Positions 5,815-12,946 are shown, counted from the stretch's first letter. The stretch: 12,946 bases of DNA from an uncultured Oscillospiraceae bacterium (GCA_900544515.1 UQVI01000033.1:1-12946); one strand, 5' to 3'. Numbers and translations are program-made. Notes: a model not told the origin generated them from the sequence alone.

Positions 5815-8628
5815 TTATTCAAAGCAAACAGAAAATTCAAAAGTATTCTGTTTATTTAGGTTAAATCTTTCACCCCAGTAATTACCCCACAAAATTGAGC
5901 GCTTATAATTGCCTTTGCTTATCTGCAATTTTGCATTAAGTGGGTTCGCATAGGCGTTTATGTTAATGCAATCTGTATTAATCAGCACTTTTTGGTTATT
6001 GAATGTTTCAGCAAGATAACTGCTGATGTTCAACCTTTTTGTTTTAAAATCATTGCTTGCAAAACGATTATATTTACTTGCTTTTTCATAATAAGCATAA
6101 GAAGACATATCATCTTCCCAAGTGATATTATTCATATCCGTATCATCATAATTATGCATTTTTCCAACCCTATAGGCAGTACCGAAATCTCTTGCTATAT
6201 GATTATTCGGATAATCATTATAAAGTGAATTTCTGTGCCATGATACAGATTTAAAATCATCAGAAAGCTCTATATCCACACCAATTTCACCGATAAGATA
6301 GAAAGAGGATAATTTATTTTTTGGTTCAACCTTGAAATTCAATACATTTCCTGTCTGATTAACAGTAAGCAGAAATACTCTGCCGAAGCCAAAATCAACA
6401 GTATATGTATTTTCATCTGTTTTTACAATTTCTTTATAGAGAACATCAAATTTATTAAGCCCTGTATAAAGGTGCATACCGCGGATTTTAACTGTTTCTC
6501 CCACCATTATACAATTCTGTGCATATAACGGATTTACAGCCGAAGGATTGATTTTCAGCTGATCGTACACTTTATTGACAATACAGCTTTCTACTGAAAT
6601 ATTGCTATAAGAAAATTCAACTTTCATGTTATCCGTGCAGTTTATATGTAAAAGCGAAACTGTTCCAAAGCTATGAGGTTCAATATTTTCCTGAATTCTA
6701 TCACTATAAAGCAGTTTTCCGTTTTTATCCTTAACCGTTACGCTGACTTCATTAAGATTTGTATGATCAAAACGATTCTGAACCTTAAATCGGATTTCAT
6801 CACCGTAAACATCAACACTATTGATTTTAACAGGCGTAAACGCTTTTTTTGTCAAATAAGCCTCAGGCTTAAGCCTTTTAAATGCATCAAAAATACATCC
6901 CCATTCGCCATAACCTGCACACTCACCTTTGAGATGTTTCTGGTGTTTTTCCATCTTCTTTTCAGGCAGATAAAACACATCATCAATTGCCGCCCATATG
7001 TCACATCCTAAGGCACCGTCTGTATTAAAAATATTATCCCAGCCGCGTTTTATACTTTCTCCCCAGAAGACACGACAGCTGTTATTATATTTTAAATCAT
7101 CAATATTATAACACGGCACATGTGCAAATTCATCATGAAGAATTGGCATATCCTTTCTGCCAAGCTTTGATGTAACCTTTGCATAGTGCTTGCTGTAAAT
7201 ATCGTAAGGCAACGGTCTTGATGCTACTGTCCACGGATAACTGAAAATAACGGGTCTTGTTATATCTTCATTTTTAACATAATTATAACAATCCCTAAAT
7301 CCTGCTGACTTTTCAAAACCCGATTCATTGGCAATAGACCAGATAATCACACTTGGATGATTTCGGGAGCTTTCAACCATTTCTTTAAAGGAATTGAGAA
7401 AATCACGGGAAGGATTATAAATATCAAAACCATTTGCACCCTTAAAGCAGGCGGCATTTTCCTGTTCTACATACATCCCCAGCTCATCACACACCTCAAG
7501 CATATAATCACTTACAGGATAATGTGATGTGCGTATATGGTTTACGTTGTGTTCTTTATAAGTTTTAATTTCATTATAAATATCTTCTTTTGTTAGGGAT
7601 CTTCCATAAAGTCTTGAAACATCGTGACGACACACACCACGTAGTTTTATTTCTTTTCCGTTAACATATACCTTGTTTTTGTCTGTGTTGTTCTTACCGC
7701 CGTATGTAATTTCCCTGAAACCGAATTTCATTGTATTTTCCTGCAGAGAATTGCCGTTCTTGTCACACAAAACAGTTTTCAGTATATACAAATTCGGATG
7801 CTCAGCATCCCATAAATCAGCAAATAACACCTCAAGCTCAAATGAAATATCCGATGAATTCACACTGATTTCTTTTGCTGCTTTTATCTTTCCCTCACGG
7901 ATTATATCTGTTTTGAGAACAAGTCCTTTGCAGTTTTCTGATAAAAGCATATTTACTTTAGCAATTGAAGTACTGCCTTTTACAAAAGTATCAATATGAG
8001 TCTGCAAAATTGCTTTTTGAGGCAAACAGAACATTGTAATATTACGAATGATTCCGCCGATATTATGATGCGCATAATAGCTTGCCCATGCAGAATTACT
8101 TTGATATTTGCCGTCTGTATTCCAGACAGATTTTTTATTTCCCTCTATATCTGCAACGCCGACAATAAGCGTTATTTCTTTTGCTTCAGCAAAATCTGTT
8201 ATATCGACATCCCACACGGTAAATCCACCGATATGAGATTTGATAAATTTATTATTCACCCACACTCTGGCATTTGAATAAACGCCCTCAAAACGAAGAA
8301 AAATACGATTACCTACATAGTCTTTTGGGATTTTAATGATTCTTTTATAATAATATTCCGTATTATTTTCAATATCAAATTCCTGCATAATCAGTGAAGA
8401 CGGAACAATAACATCCTGCCATTTTTCAGCATCAATAATACTGAAATCATAATCCTGTTTATGTGCAAAAGCTTCCGGAATATCTGCTATTTTTTCAAAC
8501 AAAAGCTTCCACTCGTTTTCAATATGATTTGTCAGGCACTGAAAAACACATTTCTTATCAAAAATCTTATCAGGAATCAACGGCAGATATGGACTATATG
8601 TTGCAGCAGCCTTATTTTCAATATTCAT
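5815..8628 (-). CDS. GH2 family LacZ-like beta-galactosidase, large form
   Basis: A 937-residue product, somewhat shorter than classical LacZ (just over 1000). Domains in order: jelly-roll sugar-binding domain (about 35-205, with EYYYKRIIKIP and RFEGVYSNARVWVN), Ig-like domain (about 208-310), TIM barrel (about 315-620), then beta-rich C-terminal domains (about 625-937). The barrel shows GVCRHD (331-336), NHIRTSHYP (363-371), acid/base E435 in SIANESG, and nucleophile E500 in LHDEFAHVPCYN, the counterpart of the cEYAHamGN motif of LacZ. The WGCIFDAFKRLKPEAY stretch matches the usual end of the barrel. No signal peptide is seen, so it is probably cytoplasmic. The ATG at 8628 follows GAGG (7 nt spacing) which overlaps the TAG of the transporter gene. 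A beta-galactosidase role is likely but other beta-glycosides cannot be excluded. Confidence 0.9.
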   Translation of the reverse strand: MNIENKAAATYSPYLPLIPDKIFDKKCVFQCLTNHIENEWKLLFEKIADIPEAFAHKQDYDFSIIDAEKWQDVIVPSSLIMQEFDIENNTEYYYKRIIKIPKDYVGNRIFLRFEGVYSNARVWVNNKFIKSHIGGFTVWDVDITDFAEAKEITLIVGVADIEGNKKSVWNTDGKYQSNSAWASYYAHHNIGGIIRNITMFCLPQKAILQTHIDTFVKGSTSIAKVNMLLSENCKGLVLKTDIIREGKIKAAKEISVNSSDISFELEVLFADLWDAEHPNLYILKTVLCDKNGNSLQENTMKFGFREITYGGKNNTDKNKVYVNGKEIKLRGVCRHDVSRLYGRSLTKEDIYNEIKTYKEHNVNHIRTSHYPVSDYMLEVCDELGMYVEQENAACFKGANGFDIYNPSRDFLNSFKEMVESSRNHPSVIIWSIANESGFEKSAGFRDCYNYVKNEDITRPVIFSYPWTVASRPLPYDIYSKHYAKVTSKLGRKDMPILHDEFAHVPCYNIDDLKYNNSCRVFWGESIKRGWDNIFNTDGALGCDIWAAIDDVFYLPEKKMEKHQKHLKGECAGYGEWGCIFDAFKRLKPEAYLTKKAFTPVKINSVDVYGDEIRFKVQNRFDHTNLNEVSVTVKDKNGKLLYSDRIQENIEPHSFGTVSLLHINCTDNMKVEFSYSNISVESCIVNKVYDQLKINPSAVNPLYAQNCIMVGETVKIRGMHLYTGLNKFDVLYKEIVKTDENTYTVDFGFGRVFLLTVNQTGNVLNFKVEPKNKLSSFYLIGEIGVDIELSDDFKSVSWHRNSLYNDYPNNHIARDFGTAYRVGKMHNYDDTDMNNITWEDDMSSYAYYEKASKYNRFASNDFKTKRLNISSYLAETFNNQKVLINTDCININAYANPLNAKLQISKGNYKRSILWGNYWGERFNLNKQNTFEFSVCFE

Positions 8629-8638
8629 TTTCTAACCT

Positions 8639-9283
8639 CTATTCCTTTAATTTCTTAAAATACTGTCTGTAAACAGCAACAATAGAATTAATCAGCACAA
8701 TCAGATAAAAAACAGCAACAGATAAACCCTGCTGTGTATCAAAATACTGAACAGTCCATAAAATCGTTCCGAACAATCCTGAGAGTAATGTTATAATATA
8801 CGCATTTTTATAATAGAAAGCAAGCAGCAGACAAGCTGTAACACTGAACACAAAGAATATGTCATCAAAAATTACTGAACTGCTGTTTAATAAGGATAAT
8901 ACAAAATACATAATTACACCAAGCAACAGCATAAAACATCCCAATAAAGTAAGCTGTCTTTTATTCATTATTTTCATTTCGCTGTTAGAATTGTTTTTTG
9001 CCTGATTCCATTTAATAAAACTATATACAGCCATAGGTGCCTGCAATAAAAACATAAATGCACAGGTTGCATAAATACTTGTTTTAAATGCCAACAAGCC
9101 GTTTGTAACAGCATAAACAAAGCCAAATAAAAAGCCTATGGGATAATTGATTGACACAAAAAAATTAAACGTCACACCTAAAAGCGCATTAACAATTGCA
9201 AAAGCAGTATCTTTGGATAATATGCCGCAAATAAAAATTGCAAACAGCTGCATTGCCAACAGAATGCTGTGTTTTTTAGTCAA
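8639..9283 (-). CDS. pnuC: PnuC-family transporter (nicotinamide riboside or related vitamin/nucleoside)
   Basis: A 214-residue, strongly hydrophobic protein with about seven membrane segments and a hydrophilic loop near residues 94-108. It shows PnuC-like landmarks: an NYPIGFLFGFVYAVTNG stretch in the first third, QAPMAVYSFIKWNQ in the middle, and a C-terminal FYLIVLINSIVAVYR segment, ending in a basic tail. PnuC carriers move nicotinamide riboside by facilitated diffusion with trapping by an intracellular kinase; relatives carry thiamine (PnuT) or riboflavin (PnuX). The start is TTG at 9283, with AAGGAG at 9293-9298 spaced 9 nt; this site overlaps the TAA of the lipoprotein gene. No kinase or NAD-salvage gene is in the window, so the cargo is not settled. 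Its place among exported phosphohydrolase genes fits import of a dephosphorylated nucleoside or vitamin. Confidence 0.78.
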   Translation of the reverse strand: MTKKHSILLAMQLFAIFICGILSKDTAFAIVNALLGVTFNFFVSINYPIGFLFGFVYAVTNGLLAFKTSIYATCAFMFLLQAPMAVYSFIKWNQAKNNSNSEMKIMNKRQLTLLGCFMLLLGVIMYFVLSLLNSSSVIFDDIFFVFSVTACLLLAFYYKNAYIITLLSGLFGTILWTVQYFDTQQGLSVAVFYLIVLINSIVAVYRQYFKKLKE

Positions 9284-9292
9284 TATGCAATA

Positions 9293-9298
9293 CTCCTT
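9293..9298 (-). promoter_or_regulatory. Ribosome binding site supporting the TTG start of the PnuC-like gene
   Basis: AAGGAG on the minus strand, 9 nt before TTG at 9283. It overlaps the TAA stop of the lipoprotein gene (9297-9299). No ATG in this frame lies nearer to it, so TTG is the likely start. Confidence 0.75.
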
Positions 9299-10445
9299 AT
9301 TTTACATTAAACCCATCATAACCATTTGAATAATATTTTTCATCAAACGGAATATTGGAGACAAGCCAGGTTGTGCGTTCCTCTAAAGTCTGGTTACCGT
9401 GAGAAGTTCCAAGTCCGCCATGATCATTACCGAAAACAACGAGCCATTCTTCATTGTATATTTTCTCTCGCTCTTCAATCGCATTTAAGATTGAATTTGC
9501 ATACATATCACAGTTCATTACTGCACCGGTGTATTGTGTGCTTGCACCAAAGCCGAAAGTGTGACCTGCTGTGTCTATATTATGAAAAATTGCTGTGATT
9601 ACATCGTCATCCTGTGCCATTCTGTCAAGAACATAATCACGCATTCCCGTATCATATGGTGCGGAAGAAGACGGTGTTTCAGGTGCAACAAAATTATAGA
9701 GCTCTATGCTTTCTGCTCTTGTTTTTTCCAGCTTATCAGCTTTGGCTCTGTCTATATCACAGAATACCATAGGCAGATTATTCTGCATAACATATTTGAC
9801 CTCTTCCTTTACATTGACATCAAGATACTGATCCCAGTCAAAGGCAAGCGAAGAATGAAGCCCTTTTTCAGCATATTCAAGCATATAGGTTTTATAATCC
9901 ATGTTTTTAGAATCATCATTTGTTTTTATGCCATGCTTACTACCCCAGACACCTGTGAAATGAGATGTCCAGCTTGCAGATGTTGAGGTTGTCTGTTCAG
10001 TATCAGTATCTGTTTCACCACCGCAATAAGCGAGATAAACTCCGCCTGACTGCTGCAATCTTTTAAATGCACTTACATCAGTAATAGAATTATAGGCCAC
10101 ACTATCGGCATTATTTTCATCAACAAGGACATACGATAATGCATCTGCCCGCATACCGTCAAAGCCTAAAAACAGTACCTTGCGGATTTTACCATTCGGA
10201 GCATATGCGCTACCATCCTTAATTTCGCATTCATCAAGAAAACTGTGAACATGATTGTATGTATTATACTGTGGAATTGCTGTATCATATGTATTTTTCC
10301 AGAATGAATAATTGTTAACCTTTTCAAGATAAGCCGAATCACTGGGTGGTGTATCATCTTTTTTACAGGCTGTTAATGTTCCCATTAAAACAACACCAAC
10401 CATAGCAACGGCTAAAATTGATGCAATATGTTTTGACAATTTCAT
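9297..10445 (-). CDS. Lipoprotein phosphodiesterase/nucleotide pyrophosphatase-like (alkaline phosphatase superfamily)
   Basis: A 382-residue product with a lipoprotein signal: basic start, hydrophobic core and lipobox LTAC with C27 as the lipidated residue, so it is anchored on the outer face of the membrane. The catalytic core fits the alkaline phosphatase superfamily, type I phosphodiesterase/NPP branch: D96 in FLGFDGMR, predicted nucleophile S158 in TSASWTSHFTG (the position of Thr in NPP TxTFPNH), HGI at 171-173, D291 and H295 in NIDTAGH, D341-H342 in NDHGG, and H349 in SHGNQT. All expected zinc ligands appear present. NPP-type enzymes split phosphodiester or pyrophosphate bonds in nucleotides, NAD, or phosphocholine/phosphoethanolamine esters; the substrate here is unknown. 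The ATG at 10445 has AAAGGAGA (10451-10458) 5 nt upstream. It is a tandem paralogue of 10461-11579. Confidence 0.88.
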   Translation of the reverse strand: MKLSKHIASILAVAMVGVVLMGTLTACKKDDTPPSDSAYLEKVNNYSFWKNTYDTAIPQYNTYNHVHSFLDECEIKDGSAYAPNGKIRKVLFLGFDGMRADALSYVLVDENNADSVAYNSITDVSAFKRLQQSGGVYLAYCGGETDTDTEQTTSTSASWTSHFTGVWGSKHGIKTNDDSKNMDYKTYMLEYAEKGLHSSLAFDWDQYLDVNVKEEVKYVMQNNLPMVFCDIDRAKADKLEKTRAESIELYNFVAPETPSSSAPYDTGMRDYVLDRMAQDDDVITAIFHNIDTAGHTFGFGASTQYTGAVMNCDMYANSILNAIEEREKIYNEEWLVVFGNDHGGLGTSHGNQTLEERTTWLVSNIPFDEKYYSNGYDGFNVK

Positions 10446-10460
10446 AGCAATCTCCTTTAT

Positions 10461-11579
10461 TTACTTTATTCCAAATCCATCATAACTTTTGGAATAATAC
10501 TTTTCATCAAATGGGATGTTTGTTGCAAGCCACGTTGTACGTTCCTCTAAGGTCTGATTACCGTGACCTCTGCCAAGACCACCATGATCATTACCGAAAA
10601 CAACGAGCCATTCCTCATTGCAGTGTTTTTCTCTTTCCCACACCGTCTGCAAAACGGAATAGGCATACATATCACAATTTATAACAGTTCCGATATACTG
10701 CGTGCTTGTGCCAAAGCCAAACATATGCCCTGCTGTGTCAATATTTTCAAAAATGCCGCAGATAATATCGTCATCCGCCTCAATTCTTGAAATCATATAA
10801 TCTCTCATTCCCGAATCATAGGGAGCAGAATGTGACGGTGTATCAGGAGATATGAAATTATTGAACCTTGCATTTTCAGAATTCCCTGCCTTCTTTGTTC
10901 TGTCAATATCACAAAACCGAATTGGCAAGGATTTTTTCATTGCAAATTTAATTTCTTCTTTCAGATTAACATCAAAAAACGGATCCCATTCAAATGCAAT
11001 GCAAGTATTCAGTCCCTTTTCTGCATATTCAAGAGCAAAGGTTTTATATTTCAGATTCTTCGTATCATCATTTGTGATAATGCCGTGTTTGTTGCCCCAC
11101 ACACCTGTGAAGTGTGATGTCCAGCAGGATGATGTTGAGGTTGTCTGCTCAGTGTCCGTTCCTGTTTCACCACCGCAATAGGCAATATAAACTCCGCCTT
11201 TTTGGGCAATATCATTTATTCCGCTGAAATTCAATTTGGAATTAAACGCAGTTAAATCAGAATTATTATTTTGAAGAACATATGGCAATGCATCAGGTCG
11301 CATTCCGTCAAAGCCTATAAATAATACTTTGCGGACCTTGCCGTTCGGAGCAACTGCTTTGCCATTTTTTATCTCACATACATCTAAAAAATCATGCACA
11401 TGAAAATAGGTTTGATATTCGGCAACTGCTGTTTCAGGCGTATTTTTCCAAAAAGAATAACTGCCAAGATTTTTCAAATAATCACGATTACTTTTCACTT
11501 TGATTTTTCCGTGCTTATAGCCTGCTGAAGCAGCTTTTATATTGCTGCAAATCATTTTAACTAAGTCTGATATAATCAT
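10461..11579 (-). CDS. Leaderless alkaline-phosphatase-superfamily paralogue with Cys at the predicted nucleophile
   Basis: A 372-residue paralogue of the neighbouring lipoprotein; they align without large gaps from YSFWKNT to the C-terminal YDGF. The metal-site motifs are kept: D91 in FIGFDGMR, D281 and H285 in NIDTAGH, D331-H332 in NDHGG, and H339 in GHGNQT. Two things differ. First, the N-terminus (about 33 residues, MIISDLVKMICSN...) has no hydrophobic core and no lipobox, so no export is predicted. Second, the predicted nucleophile S158 of the paralogue is C152 here (TSSCWTSH; codon TGC instead of AGC). The CxPSR sulfatase maturation motif is absent, so conversion to formylglycine is not expected. 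It may be a pseudoenzyme, a changed enzyme, or a phosphotransferase with altered chemistry. The ATG at 11579 is 2 nt past the upstream TAA, with only a weak GGA-type site, suggesting translational coupling. Confidence 0.85.
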   Translation of the reverse strand: MIISDLVKMICSNIKAASAGYKHGKIKVKSNRDYLKNLGSYSFWKNTPETAVAEYQTYFHVHDFLDVCEIKNGKAVAPNGKVRKVLFIGFDGMRPDALPYVLQNNNSDLTAFNSKLNFSGINDIAQKGGVYIAYCGGETGTDTEQTTSTSSCWTSHFTGVWGNKHGIITNDDTKNLKYKTFALEYAEKGLNTCIAFEWDPFFDVNLKEEIKFAMKKSLPIRFCDIDRTKKAGNSENARFNNFISPDTPSHSAPYDSGMRDYMISRIEADDDIICGIFENIDTAGHMFGFGTSTQYIGTVINCDMYAYSVLQTVWEREKHCNEEWLVVFGNDHGGLGRGHGNQTLEERTTWLATNIPFDEKYYSKSYDGFGIK

Positions 11580-11581
11580 AA

Positions 11582-12634
11582 TTATCCAATCTCTTTACCG
11601 AAAGTTATACCGCTCATTGCTCTGTGGCGGAATACAGCACGAGTTGTGAATGAGCCGTCCTCTTTAATTTCAATCAATCTGCCGCCACGAAGCGGTGTCA
11701 TATAAATATTGTGGTCGCAGGAAAGTCCATATGAAAGGCGGATTCCCTGATATTCAACCTCAAAATTGTTCATATGATCGTGACCTGCAAAGCAGCCCTT
11801 GGTTGAACCGAGCTCAACCATTTTTTCAAACATCATATCATCAACTGCAGGTGTACCGTCTTCATTCACAAATTGATAACCCCAAAGGCGTTTGTCAGTT
11901 CCCTTTGCTTCTTCATATGCTGTCATATATTCCTTCATCGGAACATGGAAAAATGCAAGTGACGGAACAACCTTTGACTCATCACCGTTTACCTCTTTGG
12001 CAATTGTTTTAACTGTATTTTCATACCATTCAATCTGATTATCATGGAAATGGTCATAGCCATTATTCTCTTCATCCCAGCTGTGCGTATCCATCATAAT
12101 CAGCGAGGTTATAACCTTGCCGTTATCATCTGTAACATTGTAATAGTAATTACCCATACCATCAACATTTTCATCCCCTGCCTCATAAATGCAGTTCGGA
12201 AGTGTTTCAAGATAGTCACTGAGTGTCTGCTTATCTGCTATTTTTTCAGGGTCTAAAACCTCGTCAGGCTCATATTTAATATCAAGCCCCTCATGATTGC
12301 CGAATACAAAGCCCCATGGAATACCCAATTCCTCCATAAATGTGCAGAAGGTTTTGAACGCTGTGAAATTTTCTTTTTCACTTGTTAAATCTCCTGTCAG
12401 CATAATCATATCAGGGTTTGTTTTTTCTACCATAGCCGTGATTGTTTTAAAGACTTTGGCATCCTTTTTCTCATCATTTAAAATATGTACATCCGTTATC
12501 TGCAAAACAGAAAATGCTGTATCCTCTGCCCTTTTATAATCCTTATGATAAAATCCCACGAATGCAAAAGCACCTCCGACAATCATTGCAATAACAAGCA
12601 CAATGCTCAATAAAACCTTTACCCACTTTTTCAT
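11582..12634 (-). CDS. Membrane-anchored calcineurin-like metallophosphoesterase
   Basis: A 350-residue product from the ATG at 12634. A GTG at 12649 keeps the frame open but lies across the ribosome binding site (AGGAG, 12642-12646, 7 nt before the ATG), so it is rejected as start. A basic start (MKKWVK) and hydrophobic segment at about residues 6-28 give a signal anchor or signal peptide and an extracytoplasmic catalytic domain. All calcineurin-like phosphoesterase motifs are present: D48-V49-H50, G81-D82-L83, G112-N113-H114-E115, H230 and G284-H285-D286-H287. The layout is reminiscent of Dcr2/PAP29-like phosphatases, but that is a loose match. The stop of the preceding gene is 1 nt upstream, and the next gene begins 2 nt after its TAA, so it is tightly embedded in the operon. 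Substrate unknown; phosphomonoesterase activity is likely. Confidence 0.88.
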   Translation of the reverse strand: MKKWVKVLLSIVLVIAMIVGGAFAFVGFYHKDYKRAEDTAFSVLQITDVHILNDEKKDAKVFKTITAMVEKTNPDMIMLTGDLTSEKENFTAFKTFCTFMEELGIPWGFVFGNHEGLDIKYEPDEVLDPEKIADKQTLSDYLETLPNCIYEAGDENVDGMGNYYYNVTDDNGKVITSLIMMDTHSWDEENNGYDHFHDNQIEWYENTVKTIAKEVNGDESKVVPSLAFFHVPMKEYMTAYEEAKGTDKRLWGYQFVNEDGTPAVDDMMFEKMVELGSTKGCFAGHDHMNNFEVEYQGIRLSYGLSCDHNIYMTPLRGGRLIEIKEDGSFTTRAVFRHRAMSGITFGKEIG

Positions 12635-12635
12635 A

Positions 12636-12897
12636 TCAATTCTCCTCACTTGGTTTAAACACTATAAAATCAAACTGCTTTGGTACAGTGATTTCATTTT
12701 CCTGTTCGCCGTATTTTTCTTTTCTGATACCTTTATAAAGAATATCTAAAAACTTATCTCCCTCACGGAAATCAAGCAATTTCAAGCCGCCGTTTTGCAT
12801 AAGCACCTCTTCTGCCTTATCTGCATTGCCTGCTTGCAGATAAGCCATAGAGAGATACATATTCAGTCTTGGCGACTCTTTTAAGTCTGCTGAAATT
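12636..12897 (-). CDS. C-terminal fragment of a TPR-like protein, possibly DUF5107 type (5' end missing)
   Basis: Only the last about 87 codons are present; the rest lies outside the contig. The visible part has one TPR-like helical pair (RLNMYLSMAYLQAGNADKAEEVL), then a GGLKLLDFREGDKFLDILY segment and a closing QFDFIVF. This order resembles, from memory, the C-terminal end of proteins with an N-terminal DUF5107 domain and TPRs, where a DIREG-like motif is followed by a P..LDFRM-like ending. Such proteins are often found near glycoside hydrolase genes, which would suit this operon, but the call is tentative. The frame stays open to 12926 with an apparent GTG start, yet everything to the right of 12897 is sequencing adapter, so the apparent MGSEMCIRDR start is not biological. 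The TGA stop (12636-12638) is 1 nt from the next start codon. Confidence 0.6.
12642..12646 (-). promoter_or_regulatory. Ribosome binding site deciding the start of the right-hand metallophosphoesterase
   Basis: AGGAG on the minus strand, 7 nt before the ATG at 12634. It overlaps the alternative in-frame GTG region and the last codons of the preceding gene, which argues for the ATG start and for coupled translation. Confidence 0.85.
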
Positions 12898-12946
12898 CTG
12901 TCTCTTATACACATCTCCGAGCCCACGAGACTAAGGCGAATCTCGT
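12898..12946. other. Residual Nextera adapter (not genomic)
   Basis: Bases 12898-12916 read CTGTCTCTTATACACATCT, the Tn5 mosaic end used in Nextera libraries. Bases 12917-12931 continue CCGAGCCCACGAGAC, the i7-side adapter. Bases 12932-12939 are TAAGGCGA, the index known as N701, and 12940-12946 (ATCTCGT) begin the P7 sequence. The whole 49-base tail is therefore read-through from an untrimmed read carried into the assembly. Confidence 0.98.

Noticed and set aside
9534..9986. Plus-strand open frame of 150 codons
   Set aside because: It lies fully inside the lipoprotein gene on the other strand, is rich in Cys, Ile and His as expected of an antisense shadow, and has no ribosome binding site or recognisable domain.
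11110..11150. Sulfatase-type formylglycine site because of the Cys in SSCWTSH
   Set aside because: The required CxPSR or CxAxR pattern does not follow the Cys.
12635..12649. GTG start for the right-hand metallophosphoesterase
   Set aside because: The GTG overlaps the AGGAG ribosome binding site that serves the ATG at 12634; the protein begins naturally at MKKWVK.
980..12897. Insertion sequence or transposase within the operon
   Set aside because: No transposase frame, terminal inverted repeats or interrupted gene was seen; all reading frames are intact.
12898..12926. Apparent N-terminus MGSEMCIRDR for the partial right-edge gene
   Set aside because: It is a translation of Nextera adapter sequence, not genomic DNA.

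Overview
The window is AT-rich DNA with strong AGGAG-type ribosome binding sites, standard stop codons including TGA, a Gram-positive-style lipoprotein signal and several glycoside hydrolases. This suggests a low-GC Firmicute of the Clostridia (Ruminococcus / Oscillospiraceae-like, gut or rumen). The taxonomic guess is inference from style; no marker gene is present.

Layout: bases 1-979 hold no convincing gene but are rich in stem-loops, including two terminator-like hairpins oriented for the minus strand. From 980 to the right edge, nine genes lie head to tail on the minus strand with gaps of about 1-28 nt, several with the ribosome binding site overlapping the previous stop codon. They therefore look like one operon. 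Its promoter and first gene start lie beyond the right edge. In transcription order (right to left) the genes are: the tail of a TPR-like protein, possibly DUF5107 type (12636-12897); a membrane-anchored calcineurin-like phosphoesterase (11582-12634); a leaderless alkaline-phosphatase-superfamily protein (10461-11579); its lipoprotein paralogue (9297-10445); a PnuC-type vitamin/nucleoside transporter (8639-9283); a LacZ-like GH2 (5815-8628); a second membrane-anchored metallophosphoesterase (4713-5786); a compact GH2 (3074-4699); and a GH35 beta-galactosidase-like enzyme (980-3064).

How they may work together: the three glycoside hydrolases have no signal peptide and should act in the cytoplasm. 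Two metallophosphoesterases and one phosphodiesterase-like lipoprotein should face outside. One reading is surface dismantling of a phosphorylated compound (NAD+, nucleotide sugar, or phosphorylated vitamin) to a phosphate-free product imported by the PnuC-like carrier. A second reading is removal of phosphate groups from a galactose-containing glycan whose fragments are then trimmed inside. The sequence does not decide between them.

The last 49 bases (12898-12946) are not genomic: they match the Illumina Nextera transposase end, the i7 adapter and index TAAGGCGA. The N-terminus that can be read there is an artefact, and the real sequence ends at about 12897.
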